Shown here: positions 12,555 through 20,556 of the stretch, piece after piece
Numbering within the stretch: the stretch's first letter is position 1
Layout of the letters: every line of letters starts with the position of its first letter
Source of the DNA: a virus
Virus record (IMG/VR): IMGVR_UViG_3300025536_000031
Location: 1-34,343 of that record
Length of the DNA: 34,343 nt
Direction: 5' to 3' (one strand)
Notes under the pieces: generated by a model
Seen by the model: the letters and a program-made list of their open reading frames with translations, nothing else
The model's database searches: none
Told to the model about the DNA's origin: nothing
Program-made: the position numbers and the translations under genes

Positions 12555-12895
12555 TATTTCACCATACTGCGCAAGGCGATTTCAAAACTTTCAATGTGCC
12601 GAAGTTTGCCGAAGCCATCCAATAACGCACACTCTTTGACGAGTTTCAAAATCCTCTTTGCAATCGTGGGCGTCACCGCCACGATGAATTGCCGTTGCTC
12701 CCAATCACCATCCACCGCAAAGCAATGTTTTAACTCGCCCGGTTGGGTTTCCGTTTCCAAGTAGTGTGCCAAGGCGTGCGTTGGAAATTCGCACACATTG
12801 GAAAGCAGCATGCCGTCTTTATCCACGACGGCATAGCCAACGCCTTTCGTGCTGACTGGAAACTTGGAATGCCTGTTCTCCGTTACGATCTTCAT
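12554..12895 (-). CDS. Hypothetical protein, first gene of the 12.9-11.4 kb operon
   Basis: 113 aa. GYAVVDKDGMLLSNVCEFPTHALAHYLETE and EQRQFIVAVTPTIAKRILKLV suggest a mixed alpha/beta fold. The leader repeat copy B provides AAAGGGCTGAAC before the ATG. A TTTACA-N16-TATAAT promoter lies 50 bases upstream. No family recognised. Confidence 0.68.
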   Translation of the reverse strand: MKIVTENRHSKFPVSTKGVGYAVVDKDGMLLSNVCEFPTHALAHYLETETQPGELKHCFAVDGDWEQRQFIVAVTPTIAKRILKLVKECALLDGFGKLRHIESFEIALRSMVK

Positions 12896-12938
12896 AGTTC
12901 AGCCCTTTCAAAAAGTGATGTTCAGGAAACCAACTGCC
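12883..12938 (-). repeat. Leader repeat, copy B
   Basis: 56 bp matching 12361-12417. Here the part that encodes GFLNITF in copy A is not preceded by an open gene, so it looks like a remnant left by duplication of a gene junction. Confidence 0.75.
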
Positions 12939-12945
12939 GGGGAGG

Positions 12946-12973
12946 ATTATACAACGCAAACAGCGTTTGTAAA
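12946..12973 (-). promoter_or_regulatory. sigma70-like promoter with operator-like spacer
   Basis: Minus strand TTTACA - 16 - TATAAT. The spacer holds AACGC-TGTTT-GCGTT, a 5-5-5 inverted repeat. The sequence CAAGTTTACAA plus GTTTGCGT in the spacer is shared with the recombinase promoter at 14841-14868. Confidence 0.75.
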
Positions 12974-13031
12974 CTTGGGCCAAAAGTAGTGAGGCATAGT
13001 GCCAAAATGAATTGGGGCCAATGAACCACAT

Positions 13032-13070
13032 TGCCAAAATTATGGGGTCTAACTGCCTTTATCGCCAAAA
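13032..13070 (+). repeat. Right member of the diverged inverted repeat pair
   Basis: Two GCCAAAA boxes (13033-13039, 13064-13070, 31 bases apart) with ATTATGGGGTCTAAC between them, the inverted counterpart of 11254-11292. Two further GCCAAAA boxes lie at 12979-12985 and 13001-13007, giving spacings of 22, 32 and 31 bases. Confidence 0.45.
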
Positions 13071-13108
13071 TAAAAACCCGCCTTGGTGGCGTGCTAGGCG
13101 CAGCAAAA

Positions 13109-13128
13109 AGCCCCGAACTAGCGGGGCT
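13109..13128 (-). terminator. Terminator of the recombinase gene
   Basis: 7-bp stem AGCCCCG / CGGGGCT, 6-base loop, followed by T run on the minus strand; 31 bases beyond the recombinase stop. Confidence 0.82.
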
Positions 13129-13158
13129 GAAAGGGGCAAAAAGAACGTGTTTCGAGTT

Positions 13159-14814
13159 TTACGCTTGCCGCCGCTTGGACGCCTTTACCCTTAGATCAAA
13201 ATCATTGCCAACCTTCCATTGCTTCATATGTTCGTGGGCAATCGACGTGCCACGCTTGAACGTCTGGAAACTTGCCACCCTGCCCCGCTCGCTCTTCAAG
13301 ATGAATTCTCGTTTTGGGCCAGTCTTGAAAAATATCTGGCAGACCAACGTTCTATTCAGGCGGTTGCCATCCGTGGAGAAAATACACAACCAGATTTCAT
13401 CTACGATCAACCGAAGCAACGCACGAAATTTATCCCGATGTTGTTCCTTGCCGCTCTTCAACAATTCAAGACAAGATAGAACGTTCTCGGTTTGGGTTGC
13501 CTCTCGGCTCGATTTATCTGATTTGGCTGCCGTCAATTCGCCCTCTAGGCTCTGCTGTTTGGCGTGTAGTTTACGCAACACATTGACCAGCGCCGGAATT
13601 TCCCCACCCTCCACAATCTTGTTTTCCACTTGTTCAATTTGGGTTTGCGTATCCTGAATTTGAGAAACGATCCCCGGCACAGGATCAATATAGGGATTGC
13701 TTGCCAACTGGCTGGCCGTGATTTCCTGAAAGGCTCGAATAAAATAATCTTCAAACTCGGGATAAGCCCAAGAGGTTGAATTGCCCATTTGGTGAGCGTG
13801 ATACGATGCGAGCCGCCTAAAGATTCCTCTTTTCTTATCTTGGACACTGCTGTTTGCCATTTGCATTGGCATTCCCGTATTGGCATCAAAAATCAAGCCT
13901 TGGAAAAGGTTGGCAACTTGCTTGCCCCGTGGGCCTTTTTGTTTGGTTCTCGATTTGATGGCTGCCTGTGCGGCATAGAATAACTTGGCAGGGATGGCAG
14001 CCGGATAAAAACCCTCAACCACTTCATCAGGGATTCGCTTATCCCCATCCATAATGAACAACTGGTTTTCGCCAAACGTCTGGCGATTGTGGAGAATGGA
14101 TTCCACATAACCTTGATTCCATTCCTTGCGGCAGTTTGTTTTTGAGCCGATTGCGATGTTGGTAATTTTCTCGGCATTCAACGTCTTGGTGATTTGTCGT
14201 CCGCCCAAGCCATCGACGCACATGCGGAATATTCTTTCCAGCACTGCGGCTTTCGCTTTATCCAATTTATATTTGCCGTCAACCACGTTGATCCAGCACG
14301 GGCAACGCTTGGACGCCTTCACGTCACCTAGTTTGGCTTTGTTCCTACGGCGTGCCCAATTGTCTTTCGTCCGAAAACTTTTCTTCTCGGATTCCTGATT
14401 GGCAAGATCGAATGCAATCACAACTTCCATCAACTCCATTGCCGAATTGAGGCTGCTTTTCGTGTAGACCCTACGGCGGGTTTCAACCCCGATATCCACG
14501 CCAGTCTTGATGATCTTTCGGAACAACTCATAAGCATCATCAAGTTGACGGCGGGAAAGGCGGTCTAGTGCCTCTACGATCAACACAGAACCTTTCGGCA
14601 CGTTGCCCGCTTCGATGGCTTGCAGAAATGCCGCCAGCCCGAGTTGCTTCCCCGGTTTGAATCCCGAGCAACCCAAATCCCGAAAGGTGGACGTGTCCAA
14701 CTGCCAGCCCATTTCTTTGGCCCAACTTTTCGAGCGGTCTAGCTGGCGGTTGAGGCTGTTGCCCTTGGCTTGTTCGGGGCTGCTGAATCGGATGTAACTG
14801 TATGCGGTTCTCAT
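13159..14814 (-). CDS. Large serine recombinase (integrase)
   Basis: 551 aa, the size of phage serine integrases. N-terminal resolvase domain with Arg9 and catalytic Ser11 in YIRFSSPEQ, Q24 in LNRQ, and LDRLSR at 83-88 (Arg85, Arg88). The Recombinase domain follows from about 190 (RCPCWI, then GLGGRQITKTLN and GYVESILHNRQTFGE). The place of the zinc ribbon (NLFQGLIFDANTGMPMQM) lacks the usual Cys ligands. A long coiled coil (about 400-460) is present. Start ATG 14814 follows GAAAGGG; a longer reading to 14964 would run through the promoter. A 52-bp dyad at 14935-14986 is a likely attP. Confidence 0.92.
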   Translation of the reverse strand: MRTAYSYIRFSSPEQAKGNSLNRQLDRSKSWAKEMGWQLDTSTFRDLGCSGFKPGKQLGLAAFLQAIEAGNVPKGSVLIVEALDRLSRRQLDDAYELFRKIIKTGVDIGVETRRRVYTKSSLNSAMELMEVVIAFDLANQESEKKSFRTKDNWARRRNKAKLGDVKASKRCPCWINVVDGKYKLDKAKAAVLERIFRMCVDGLGGRQITKTLNAEKITNIAIGSKTNCRKEWNQGYVESILHNRQTFGENQLFIMDGDKRIPDEVVEGFYPAAIPAKLFYAAQAAIKSRTKQKGPRGKQVANLFQGLIFDANTGMPMQMANSSVQDKKRGIFRRLASYHAHQMGNSTSWAYPEFEDYFIRAFQEITASQLASNPYIDPVPGIVSQIQDTQTQIEQVENKIVEGGEIPALVNVLRKLHAKQQSLEGELTAAKSDKSSREATQTENVLSCLELLKSGKEQHRDKFRALLRLIVDEIWLCIFSTDGNRLNRTLVCQIFFKTGPKREFILKSERGRVASFQTFKRGTSIAHEHMKQWKVGNDFDLRVKASKRRQA

Positions 14815-14840
14815 TGTGGCCCTTTCAATCGGCAGGTTTA

Positions 14841-14868
14841 GATATACCACGCAAACGGGCGTTGTAAA
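14841..14868 (-). promoter_or_regulatory. sigma70-like promoter of the recombinase
   Basis: Minus strand TTTACA - 16 - TATATC. The spacer carries ACGC-CCGTTT-GCGT. It matches the promoter at 12946-12973 from CCAAGTTTACA through GTTTGCGT, which suggests one regulator for both units. Confidence 0.72.
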
Positions 14869-14934
14869 CTTGGCGTTGCAAGTGGCCGTTTCACAAAGAC
14901 TTGTGAAGGCGGCAAAATCAACGTTTCTGCCCAT

Positions 14935-14986
14935 TAGCCTAATGAAACCCAACAACGGCGTCAAGTTGTTGGCATTTATGAGGCTA
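14935..14986. other. Candidate attP of the serine recombinase
   Basis: 52-bp imperfect dyad 120 bases upstream of the recombinase start. Outer arms TAGCCTAAT / ATGAGGCTA pair at 8 of 9 positions; inner arms CCAACAAC / GTTGTTGG are perfect, with 5-base spacers on each side and 8 central bases. The exact centre is the dinucleotide GT at 14960-14961. Size, symmetry and place fit attP sites of large serine integrases. Crossover is inferred. Confidence 0.62.
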
Positions 14987-15061
14987 GTTAAAAAATGCCT
15001 TCAAATCCGCCCGAATTCAATTCCAGGGGTGTTTTCCCAATTCAGCCAAGAAATCCACGAT

Positions 15062-15592
15062 TTAGGCGTTTTCGGTGGCTTTTCGTTGGTGTTCTTGTTT
15101 CTTAATGAATTGACAATTCCAACAGAGGATTTGAAACCCCGTTGGAAGTCCATTCCTCAATAGCCACTTGTAAATCTTGTTTGCCGATGGGTCTAAAGCC
15201 CTGTGTTCGTTGCCGTTGTTTTTGATGTGATCCACGGTCAAAACTCGCACGTCAGAGCAGCCACAACCTTGGCAACACTCTTGGCCGTTCGAGTAATGAG
15301 CGATAATCTCCATTCTCTCAGCGTGGTATTTTTTTCGTCTGCTTTCCCTGATTTCAGGATTATGAAGTTGTTGATATTGCCGCTTATACCAAGGCTTTGA
15401 ACTTTCCCAACGATGCTTGTTGTCTCTTCTCCGGGCAGCCTCTGCTGCTTTCACCAATGGTTGTTCCCTATATCGCTTCTGGTAGTCGGCAACGCATTTC
15501 TTACATTTGTAGGCAAGCCCATCCTTACTTTGTTTGAATTTTCCGAATTGATCCAGTGGCAATTCTTGACCACACTTTGTGCATATTTTCAT
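15062..15592 (-). CDS. HNH homing-type endonuclease
   Basis: 176 aa. N-terminal zinc finger CTKCGQELPLDQFGKF, then YKCKKC, as in many phage free-standing HNH proteins; a basic helix (RRRDNKHRWE) and then the HNH core CCQGCG, LTVDHIKNNGNEH, ILCWNCQFIKKQEH. AAGGG lies just before the ATG. It sits alone between the recombinase and a terminator-ended gene, which fits a mobile intron-less homing endonuclease. Confidence 0.85.
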   Translation of the reverse strand: MKICTKCGQELPLDQFGKFKQSKDGLAYKCKKCVADYQKRYREQPLVKAAEAARRRDNKHRWESSKPWYKRQYQQLHNPEIRESRRKKYHAERMEIIAHYSNGQECCQGCGCSDVRVLTVDHIKNNGNEHRALDPSANKIYKWLLRNGLPTGFQILCWNCQFIKKQEHQRKATENA

Positions 15593-15640
15593 CCCTTAAA
15601 AGAGTTTCGCCCCAACAAAAAAACAGAGGCGAATAAAAAA

Positions 15641-15665
15641 AGCCCACCTGTAATTCAGGTGGGCT
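15641..15665 (-). terminator. Terminator after the basic protein gene
   Basis: 10-bp stem AGCCCACCTG / CAGGTGGGCT with a 5-base loop and a T run on the minus strand. A second hairpin GTGACGC-TCGG-GCGTCAC overlaps the end of the gene (15677-15694). Confidence 0.85.
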
Positions 15666-15691
15666 TGATCGGAAGGCGTGACGCTCGGGCG

Positions 15692-16219
15692 TCACCCGAT
15701 GGCTTTCTTGATTGCTTGCAAGGTATCAATTGCTTTGTCCAAGCCCATCCCAAAGGCAGTCTTAACAAACTCGGCGGCACTGTGGCCGTTCGTGTTGGTG
15801 GCTGCTGTGGCTTTGGGTCTGCCGCCCTTGCTCTTTTTCGTGCCGCCTGTGAATTCCTTGCGAATGTTGGAAACTTGGGATTGGGAAACTTTCGTTGCTT
15901 TCGACACTGCCGAATTTTTCACGTCATCGCCCGTGCCGTGCTTTTTGAAATAATCCCTTACCTTGTCACTTCCTGATTTGCCGCCCGTGGCTTTCTTGGT
16001 CGTCTTTTTCTTGTTGGTGGATGTTTTCGCTGCCATCGCATTTGCTCCAAAAGGGAAACTGGTGGATTTGTTTTCCGATTCGCTTTCTTCGCCTCTTAAC
16101 TCTCGAATTGCGGCTGCTGATTCGGCCAAGTCTTTTTTGGCGTCCGCCTGTGCGGCTGCGCTCAAATCATCCTCAACTGTTTTAATCCGTGGTTTCTTCG
16201 CCTGTGCTTTCTTTGCCAT
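15692..16219 (-). CDS. Basic Ala/Lys-rich DNA-binding-like protein
   Basis: 175 aa. Low-complexity Ala/Lys segments (MAKKAQAKKPRIK, AAKTSTNKKKTTKKATGGK) enclose a helix-turn-helix-like stretch (SDKVRDYFKKHGTGDDVKNSAVSKATKVSQSQVSNIRKEF). The SQSQVSNIR part reads as a recognition helix. GGAGGGCGAGCC precedes the ATG at 16219; an ATG further upstream lacks a ribosome site. It may be a nucleoid-like or transcription protein. Confidence 0.7.
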   Translation of the reverse strand: MAKKAQAKKPRIKTVEDDLSAAAQADAKKDLAESAAAIRELRGEESESENKSTSFPFGANAMAAKTSTNKKKTTKKATGGKSGSDKVRDYFKKHGTGDDVKNSAVSKATKVSQSQVSNIRKEFTGGTKKSKGGRPKATAATNTNGHSAAEFVKTAFGMGLDKAIDTLQAIKKAIG

Positions 16220-16282
16220 CGGCTCGCCCTCCATTGAAAGATACAACACAGAGAGTCATGACAATCGAGAAATATACGCACG

Positions 16283-16795
16283 TCAAGGGCCAGAGGGTTT
16301 ATTTTCGGCAATATTCGCTTCGGCACGCCTAATTGCCTCATCAATCAAGGATTCAACCACGCTCTTGATCGGATGAATGGGATCAATTTCCAGGGTAATC
16401 CCCGAAGCCAACAATTTCTGCCCTGCCGCAATCAACTGAAACTTTTCCGTCCATTTCCACCGCTCGTAATTCTTCATCACTTCGTTGACCAAAAAGGCAC
16501 GATGGCTCTTGCAATTCTCGATCCCCATCCTGTTGAACATCCGAGCGATTTGTTTGCAGGTGCAATTCTTCGGCGGCTTGATTCCCAATTCCTCAGTAAT
16601 CAAAAGCATTTCCTGCCCAACGCCAATATCTGGATTGCCTTTGTAATCATGAATCGTGCCAAGGCTAACGCCCTTGCACTGCATAAAAACAAATCGGTCT
16701 GTCGGCAATTTGAAATCGTTGGTGCAATTGGAAAGCGTGCATTCATGCCGCCACATCCCGCCACCAATTGGTGTGATCCTAGTCTTACAGTTCAT
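16283..16795 (-). CDS. Hypothetical Cys-containing protein of the distal tail region
   Basis: 170 aa. NCTCKQIARMFNRMGIENC is a motif seen in hypothetical proteins near phage and integrative-element tail genes (C-x-C...MN..G...C). The N-terminus has two Cys pairs (CTLSNC). It begins 3 bases after the stop of the fibre-like gene. Role unknown. Confidence 0.65.
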   Translation of the reverse strand: MNCKTRITPIGGGMWRHECTLSNCTNDFKLPTDRFVFMQCKGVSLGTIHDYKGNPDIGVGQEMLLITEELGIKPPKNCTCKQIARMFNRMGIENCKSHRAFLVNEVMKNYERWKWTEKFQLIAAGQKLLASGITLEIDPIHPIKSVVESLIDEAIRRAEANIAENKPSGP

Positions 16796-16797
16796 AA

Positions 16798-19119
16798 TTA
16801 ACCAATCGGATAGAGTTGAATTGAAGGATGAAAACAGCCCTGACCATCAGGCGTATAATCTGTATCGTTGTATTCGCAAGTCCTTGGATATTTGCACTCG
16901 TCAGCCGGAAACCACTCAGAAGTCCAAAACGCTACGTTATAGACGGAATCTTGCAGCCGACAAACCCAACGCAATAAACCTTCGTTTGGACCGCCAATCG
17001 TGCCTTGCACTGGTGCGGCAAAATACCAATAGCCATCACAAAACGCACCCGGATAGCAACTCATTTGCCAAGGGTCTTCATTACAAGAATCATAAGCGGG
17101 CGGATAATAGATTCCTGGCGGCCCTTCACAATCAGGATTCGGATAGTAGTGCTCGTACCAAGTCGGGAAGCGATAGAAATAATTGCACCCACATCCCTCT
17201 AAAATATATGCGCCGTCATACGAAACACAGTGGGACGAATAATCTTGTTGTGGTGGAAATACATCCAACTTGTTGTGGCAGACATGATCCTCGGGCACGT
17301 TGACGAATGGCGGACCATAAGGCGATTCAAACGCCGCCGTGTTATCCCAACAACCCACCTGAAATCCTGGCTCATCTAAATGTCTTGTGCCCTCGATAAT
17401 CAACAGCACGGCATTCGGTGCGTTTTCATAAGGCGGTTCTTCCAACGGCCCTTCGCAATAAATACAGGGTTCGCAAATTGGCTTGCATCTCGGGCAGTTA
17501 TAGGCACCTTTTTCCCAAGCCTGAATTTGTTCTGTTGAGAACGTTTGAGCATCAGCAGCGCCGCCACCATCCTCTGTGGTCGTGGCCGTTGCTTCAAAAT
17601 TGCTTTGATGCTCGCCAATAAAACTGTTGGGGTCGTCGGGATCAACAAACCAACGCATCGAACGAATGACGGGATAAGTATCAAATCCCAATGCATACAA
17701 TTCCTCGATTATCTTGGTGACAACTAGAGGAATTGACGTTTCGCCAGTAACAATATCCACATCCTCGGTGATATCTGGCAAATCTATTGTGCCTTCATTC
17801 TCACCAAGTCTGCTGATTTCAATGTTGAAAACGTCGTCGGCCTCAACCGTGCCGCCAACCGTGAAACGTTGTTGTTGTGGTTGTCCCTCATGAAACGTCT
17901 TGATAAAAATGAAATCCTCAATCCATACTCGATTTGTAGACGACCCAACGCCATAAAGTCCACAATACGGGCCAGCCAAATACAAACCTGCATTGGCTTC
18001 GGCCACCCCAAGGAACTGGTTTGCATTCCAATTTTTGCCATACGCTCTGACTTTGCCGAATTGGTCAACGCACACATAGTAATCATCCTCTCTCAAACCA
18101 ACTGACGGACTACCGTTTGGGCCAGTATCTAAAGAGGTTGGCGAGCCACCGTCAAGCACACCCCAAATCGTTGTTGTTCCTGTTGAGGCGTTGAATTCAA
18201 CACGAACGTAAGTTTGCGGGTCTGCGGGATCATCAGCACCAACAATAATACTCATCGTTCCCGATGGTCGAATGTTGGCAAAGGGTGGCAACGTTTCAAA
18301 CACAACCCGAGCGGCAACACCCATCGTTGTGTGTCCATCAGGGTGTGGCGTGTTGTGCATTGCTGTTGCACTATCTTGGAAATACATATATCCAGAAAGA
18401 ATCTGGATATCATCTTCTCCTGCCCCCAAATCCGTCCAGTCATCCCCCAAATCGTTTGAATTGGCACGATTGTAAATATCAACATCAATCACACATCCTG
18501 TGAGGCATTGGTTTTCACACAATGAAAAGTCATCAACGGTGATGCTATGGATTGCTACCGTGTTGACTGATCTTGTGCCAAAACCGCAATGTTGCCCACC
18601 ATTGAAAATATACGGGCCAACGCACGTTTGCTTGTCCCCGTTGGCATCAATCGTTGACGCTTCAATCAGGAAATCTTGCAAGTTGCAAGTGATTTGGAAA
18701 TAGGCGGGTTGGTCAAGCGTATCAATTTCATCAATGATTTGCGTGTTGAGTTCAATATCTGCGCCGGGGTCAGCCCAATACAAACCGAGTTCAGCAGAGC
18801 CGCCCAAAGGTTTATAGGTGGCATAAAAGAAATCTGTTTCCGATCTAAAAGCGGCAGCAACAACCGCTTCATCGCCTACCTCTACATTTTCGATCTTCAC
18901 TCTAACGATATATTCTTGCGTTGGCCCAAGATCAATTTCTTTGTTGAGCAACACGAATCCGCCTTGCGAGAACGTTTTGCATTGATTGCTAACCACGTTG
19001 AATTCACCAGCAAGGGTGATCCACTCCAAGGGCGCATCAACAGCAATGTCATCGTTGGCACGATTGAAATCGTCTGAATAACAAATGATGCAATTATTGC
19101 AGCAGCAAAAGGAAAACAT
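16798..19119 (-). CDS. Large tail fibre-like protein with two D-x-FNRA domains
   Basis: 773 aa. Two tandem jelly-roll/LamG-like units each open with the same signature: SDDFNRAN (about residue 16) and VDIYNRANSNDLGDDWTDLG (about 210), and each ends with a V-x-I-x-D-F strand. A middle part (about 410-520) is acidic and beta-rich. The last 230 residues are rich in Cys, Tyr and Pro (CPRCKPICEPCIYCEGP, GCGCNYFYRFPTWYEHYYP), suggesting disulfides or metal sites. The N-terminus has a Cys cluster FCCCNNCIIC. Start ATG 19119 shares bases with the upstream stop (TGATG). Probable receptor-binding or adhesin tip. Confidence 0.72.
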   Translation of the reverse strand: MFSFCCCNNCIICYSDDFNRANDDIAVDAPLEWITLAGEFNVVSNQCKTFSQGGFVLLNKEIDLGPTQEYIVRVKIENVEVGDEAVVAAAFRSETDFFYATYKPLGGSAELGLYWADPGADIELNTQIIDEIDTLDQPAYFQITCNLQDFLIEASTIDANGDKQTCVGPYIFNGGQHCGFGTRSVNTVAIHSITVDDFSLCENQCLTGCVIDVDIYNRANSNDLGDDWTDLGAGEDDIQILSGYMYFQDSATAMHNTPHPDGHTTMGVAARVVFETLPPFANIRPSGTMSIIVGADDPADPQTYVRVEFNASTGTTTIWGVLDGGSPTSLDTGPNGSPSVGLREDDYYVCVDQFGKVRAYGKNWNANQFLGVAEANAGLYLAGPYCGLYGVGSSTNRVWIEDFIFIKTFHEGQPQQQRFTVGGTVEADDVFNIEISRLGENEGTIDLPDITEDVDIVTGETSIPLVVTKIIEELYALGFDTYPVIRSMRWFVDPDDPNSFIGEHQSNFEATATTTEDGGGAADAQTFSTEQIQAWEKGAYNCPRCKPICEPCIYCEGPLEEPPYENAPNAVLLIIEGTRHLDEPGFQVGCWDNTAAFESPYGPPFVNVPEDHVCHNKLDVFPPQQDYSSHCVSYDGAYILEGCGCNYFYRFPTWYEHYYPNPDCEGPPGIYYPPAYDSCNEDPWQMSCYPGAFCDGYWYFAAPVQGTIGGPNEGLLRWVCRLQDSVYNVAFWTSEWFPADECKYPRTCEYNDTDYTPDGQGCFHPSIQLYPIG

Positions 19120-19667
19120 CAGCACTCACCCGCAATCAAATGCCACGTTTCCCCATAAAGAATGGCATGGACATTTTTGGTGGCTTCAAGGTCTTGATAG
19201 AGATTTAGAGCACTGATGTTTTCTCCCGTATCAACACCAGCGGAATCCCATACTGAAATTGTTCCTGTGTCGCCTTTGGCTAGCGTGGCGTCCGTTTTGC
19301 CACGGATGATCTTGAAAGCAAACTCGAAAGAATAGTAATCGAATCGGGGACGCAACCACACAATGGTGTCATCAGGCACGAATTTATAACCAGATTGTTC
19401 CCGTGCTGGCTTGTCGTCGTTCTCACCTGAAACATCTTCATCATCTTCAAACGTGCCATCATCCTGTGGGATTTGTTTCACCCAAGCATATGTGGCCTCT
19501 GTGTAATCAGGGTCACTTACTTTGGCCCAAAAGCCATTGCCGCCTGATATGCTCGGGTCACGCTTGGGAAGTTGTGGCACGTTACGCAACGTGCCTTCAA
19601 CGGATTTAACCGCCTTGGCAATTCGCTCTGCATCACTTGTGGAAAATAGAATCAACTTATCCGCCAT
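19119..19667 (-). CDS. Distal tail hypothetical protein
   Basis: 182 aa. SDAERIAKAVKSVEGTLRN is an N-terminal helix; the rest is beta-like with FWAKVSDPDYTEATYAWVKQ and TGTISVWDS. The first motif recurs in proteins beside tail fibres of planctomycete-type prophages, in my recollection. TAAGGGGAGCA gives a strong ribosome site. No catalytic residues seen. Confidence 0.66.
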   Translation of the reverse strand: MADKLILFSTSDAERIAKAVKSVEGTLRNVPQLPKRDPSISGGNGFWAKVSDPDYTEATYAWVKQIPQDDGTFEDDEDVSGENDDKPAREQSGYKFVPDDTIVWLRPRFDYYSFEFAFKIIRGKTDATLAKGDTGTISVWDSAGVDTGENISALNLYQDLEATKNVHAILYGETWHLIAGEC

Positions 19668-19675
19668 TGCTCCCC

Positions 19676-20530
19676 TTAGAATCCGAATGTGCCAAAGTTG
19701 ACGGCATCGTAAATTTCCTTTTCGATGTAGTGTGCTGCATCGCCCTCGGGCAACACGTCGCCATTCTCTTTCAACAAACGCTGTGTGGTCACAGGAATGT
19801 TTTCACCTTGTTCATTTCGCTCGGTAATCAAATAACTCAATCCGTCAGATTGATGTTTGTATTTCGTGCCTTGATTCAAAATCTTTTTAGTGAACGTGCG
19901 GCGGTCATAAGTAAACTCATAAGAGACTCGCACAAAATCCGTGCCATCACTATGTTTGAGAAACTGCGGGGATATGTTCGTTAGCATCACGGTTTTAGAT
20001 GCACCACCCAAAAACGATGCATTGTTGATCTTGCCAAGGTATTCAAGAGCCAACGAACCATCCCAAGACAATTCATTGCGGGTGATGGTAAAAACCGCAT
20101 TGAAAACACGCTTGGTGATTGAACCTGGAAGGAACGGTTCATTGGCCGTGGTAAGAATCTTGACGTTGTTGATATCCCTATCAACAGGTTCTTCATACTC
20201 AACAGCCGTCCAAGTGTATTGAACATCAGCCGTGAGCGGATTGGAGTTGTTTTCATCAGGTGCGATTGAGGAATAACTAACCGTTACATCAAAGGCATTC
20301 TCGGCAACTCGATCCGCCCGCTTGCTTTCAACGTATGCATAGAGATCGGATTCCGTGTCCGTTAGATAGTATTCGCCAAGTAGAGGGATGCCGCTGGCAT
20401 CTCTGGCGAGCAACGGGCCGTCTGCCGTGCTGGACATAACCACACGGAAAACCCGTGTATATTTTCGTTCGGTGGCTGTGCTTTCAGCCGATCCCTTTTC
20501 GGGTGTTTCACTAACATCAATGACGCTCAT
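19676..20530 (-). CDS. Distal tail hypothetical protein
   Basis: 284 aa. The N-terminus has TERKYTRVFRVVMSSTADGP and a mainly beta character throughout (FDVTVSYSS, YTWTAVEYEEPVD, VRVSYEFTYDRRT). It is the gene after the tape measure, a position often held by distal tail or baseplate proteins. The ATG has no Shine-Dalgarno sequence; TAAATA lies 4 bases before it. No family recognised. Confidence 0.68.
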   Translation of the reverse strand: MSVIDVSETPEKGSAESTATERKYTRVFRVVMSSTADGPLLARDASGIPLLGEYYLTDTESDLYAYVESKRADRVAENAFDVTVSYSSIAPDENNSNPLTADVQYTWTAVEYEEPVDRDINNVKILTTANEPFLPGSITKRVFNAVFTITRNELSWDGSLALEYLGKINNASFLGGASKTVMLTNISPQFLKHSDGTDFVRVSYEFTYDRRTFTKKILNQGTKYKHQSDGLSYLITERNEQGENIPVTTQRLLKENGDVLPEGDAAHYIEKEIYDAVNFGTFGF

Positions 20531-20534
20531 AACC

Positions 20535-20540
20535 TATTTA
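20535..20540 (-). promoter_or_regulatory. TANATA element (TAAATA), candidate late promoter
   Basis: Minus-strand GCCTAAATAGGTT then ATG, inside a 26-base gap after the tape measure gene. The 4-base gap to the start codon implies a leaderless message if the element is a -10 box. Confidence 0.5.
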
Positions 20541-20556
20541 GGCAGAGCGTTGATAA

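Noticed and set aside
14815-14964. N-terminal extension of the recombinase
   Set aside because: It would read through the TTTACA-N16-TATATC promoter and overlap part of the attP candidate; the resolvase domain starts at MRTAYSYIRF with a good ribosome site.
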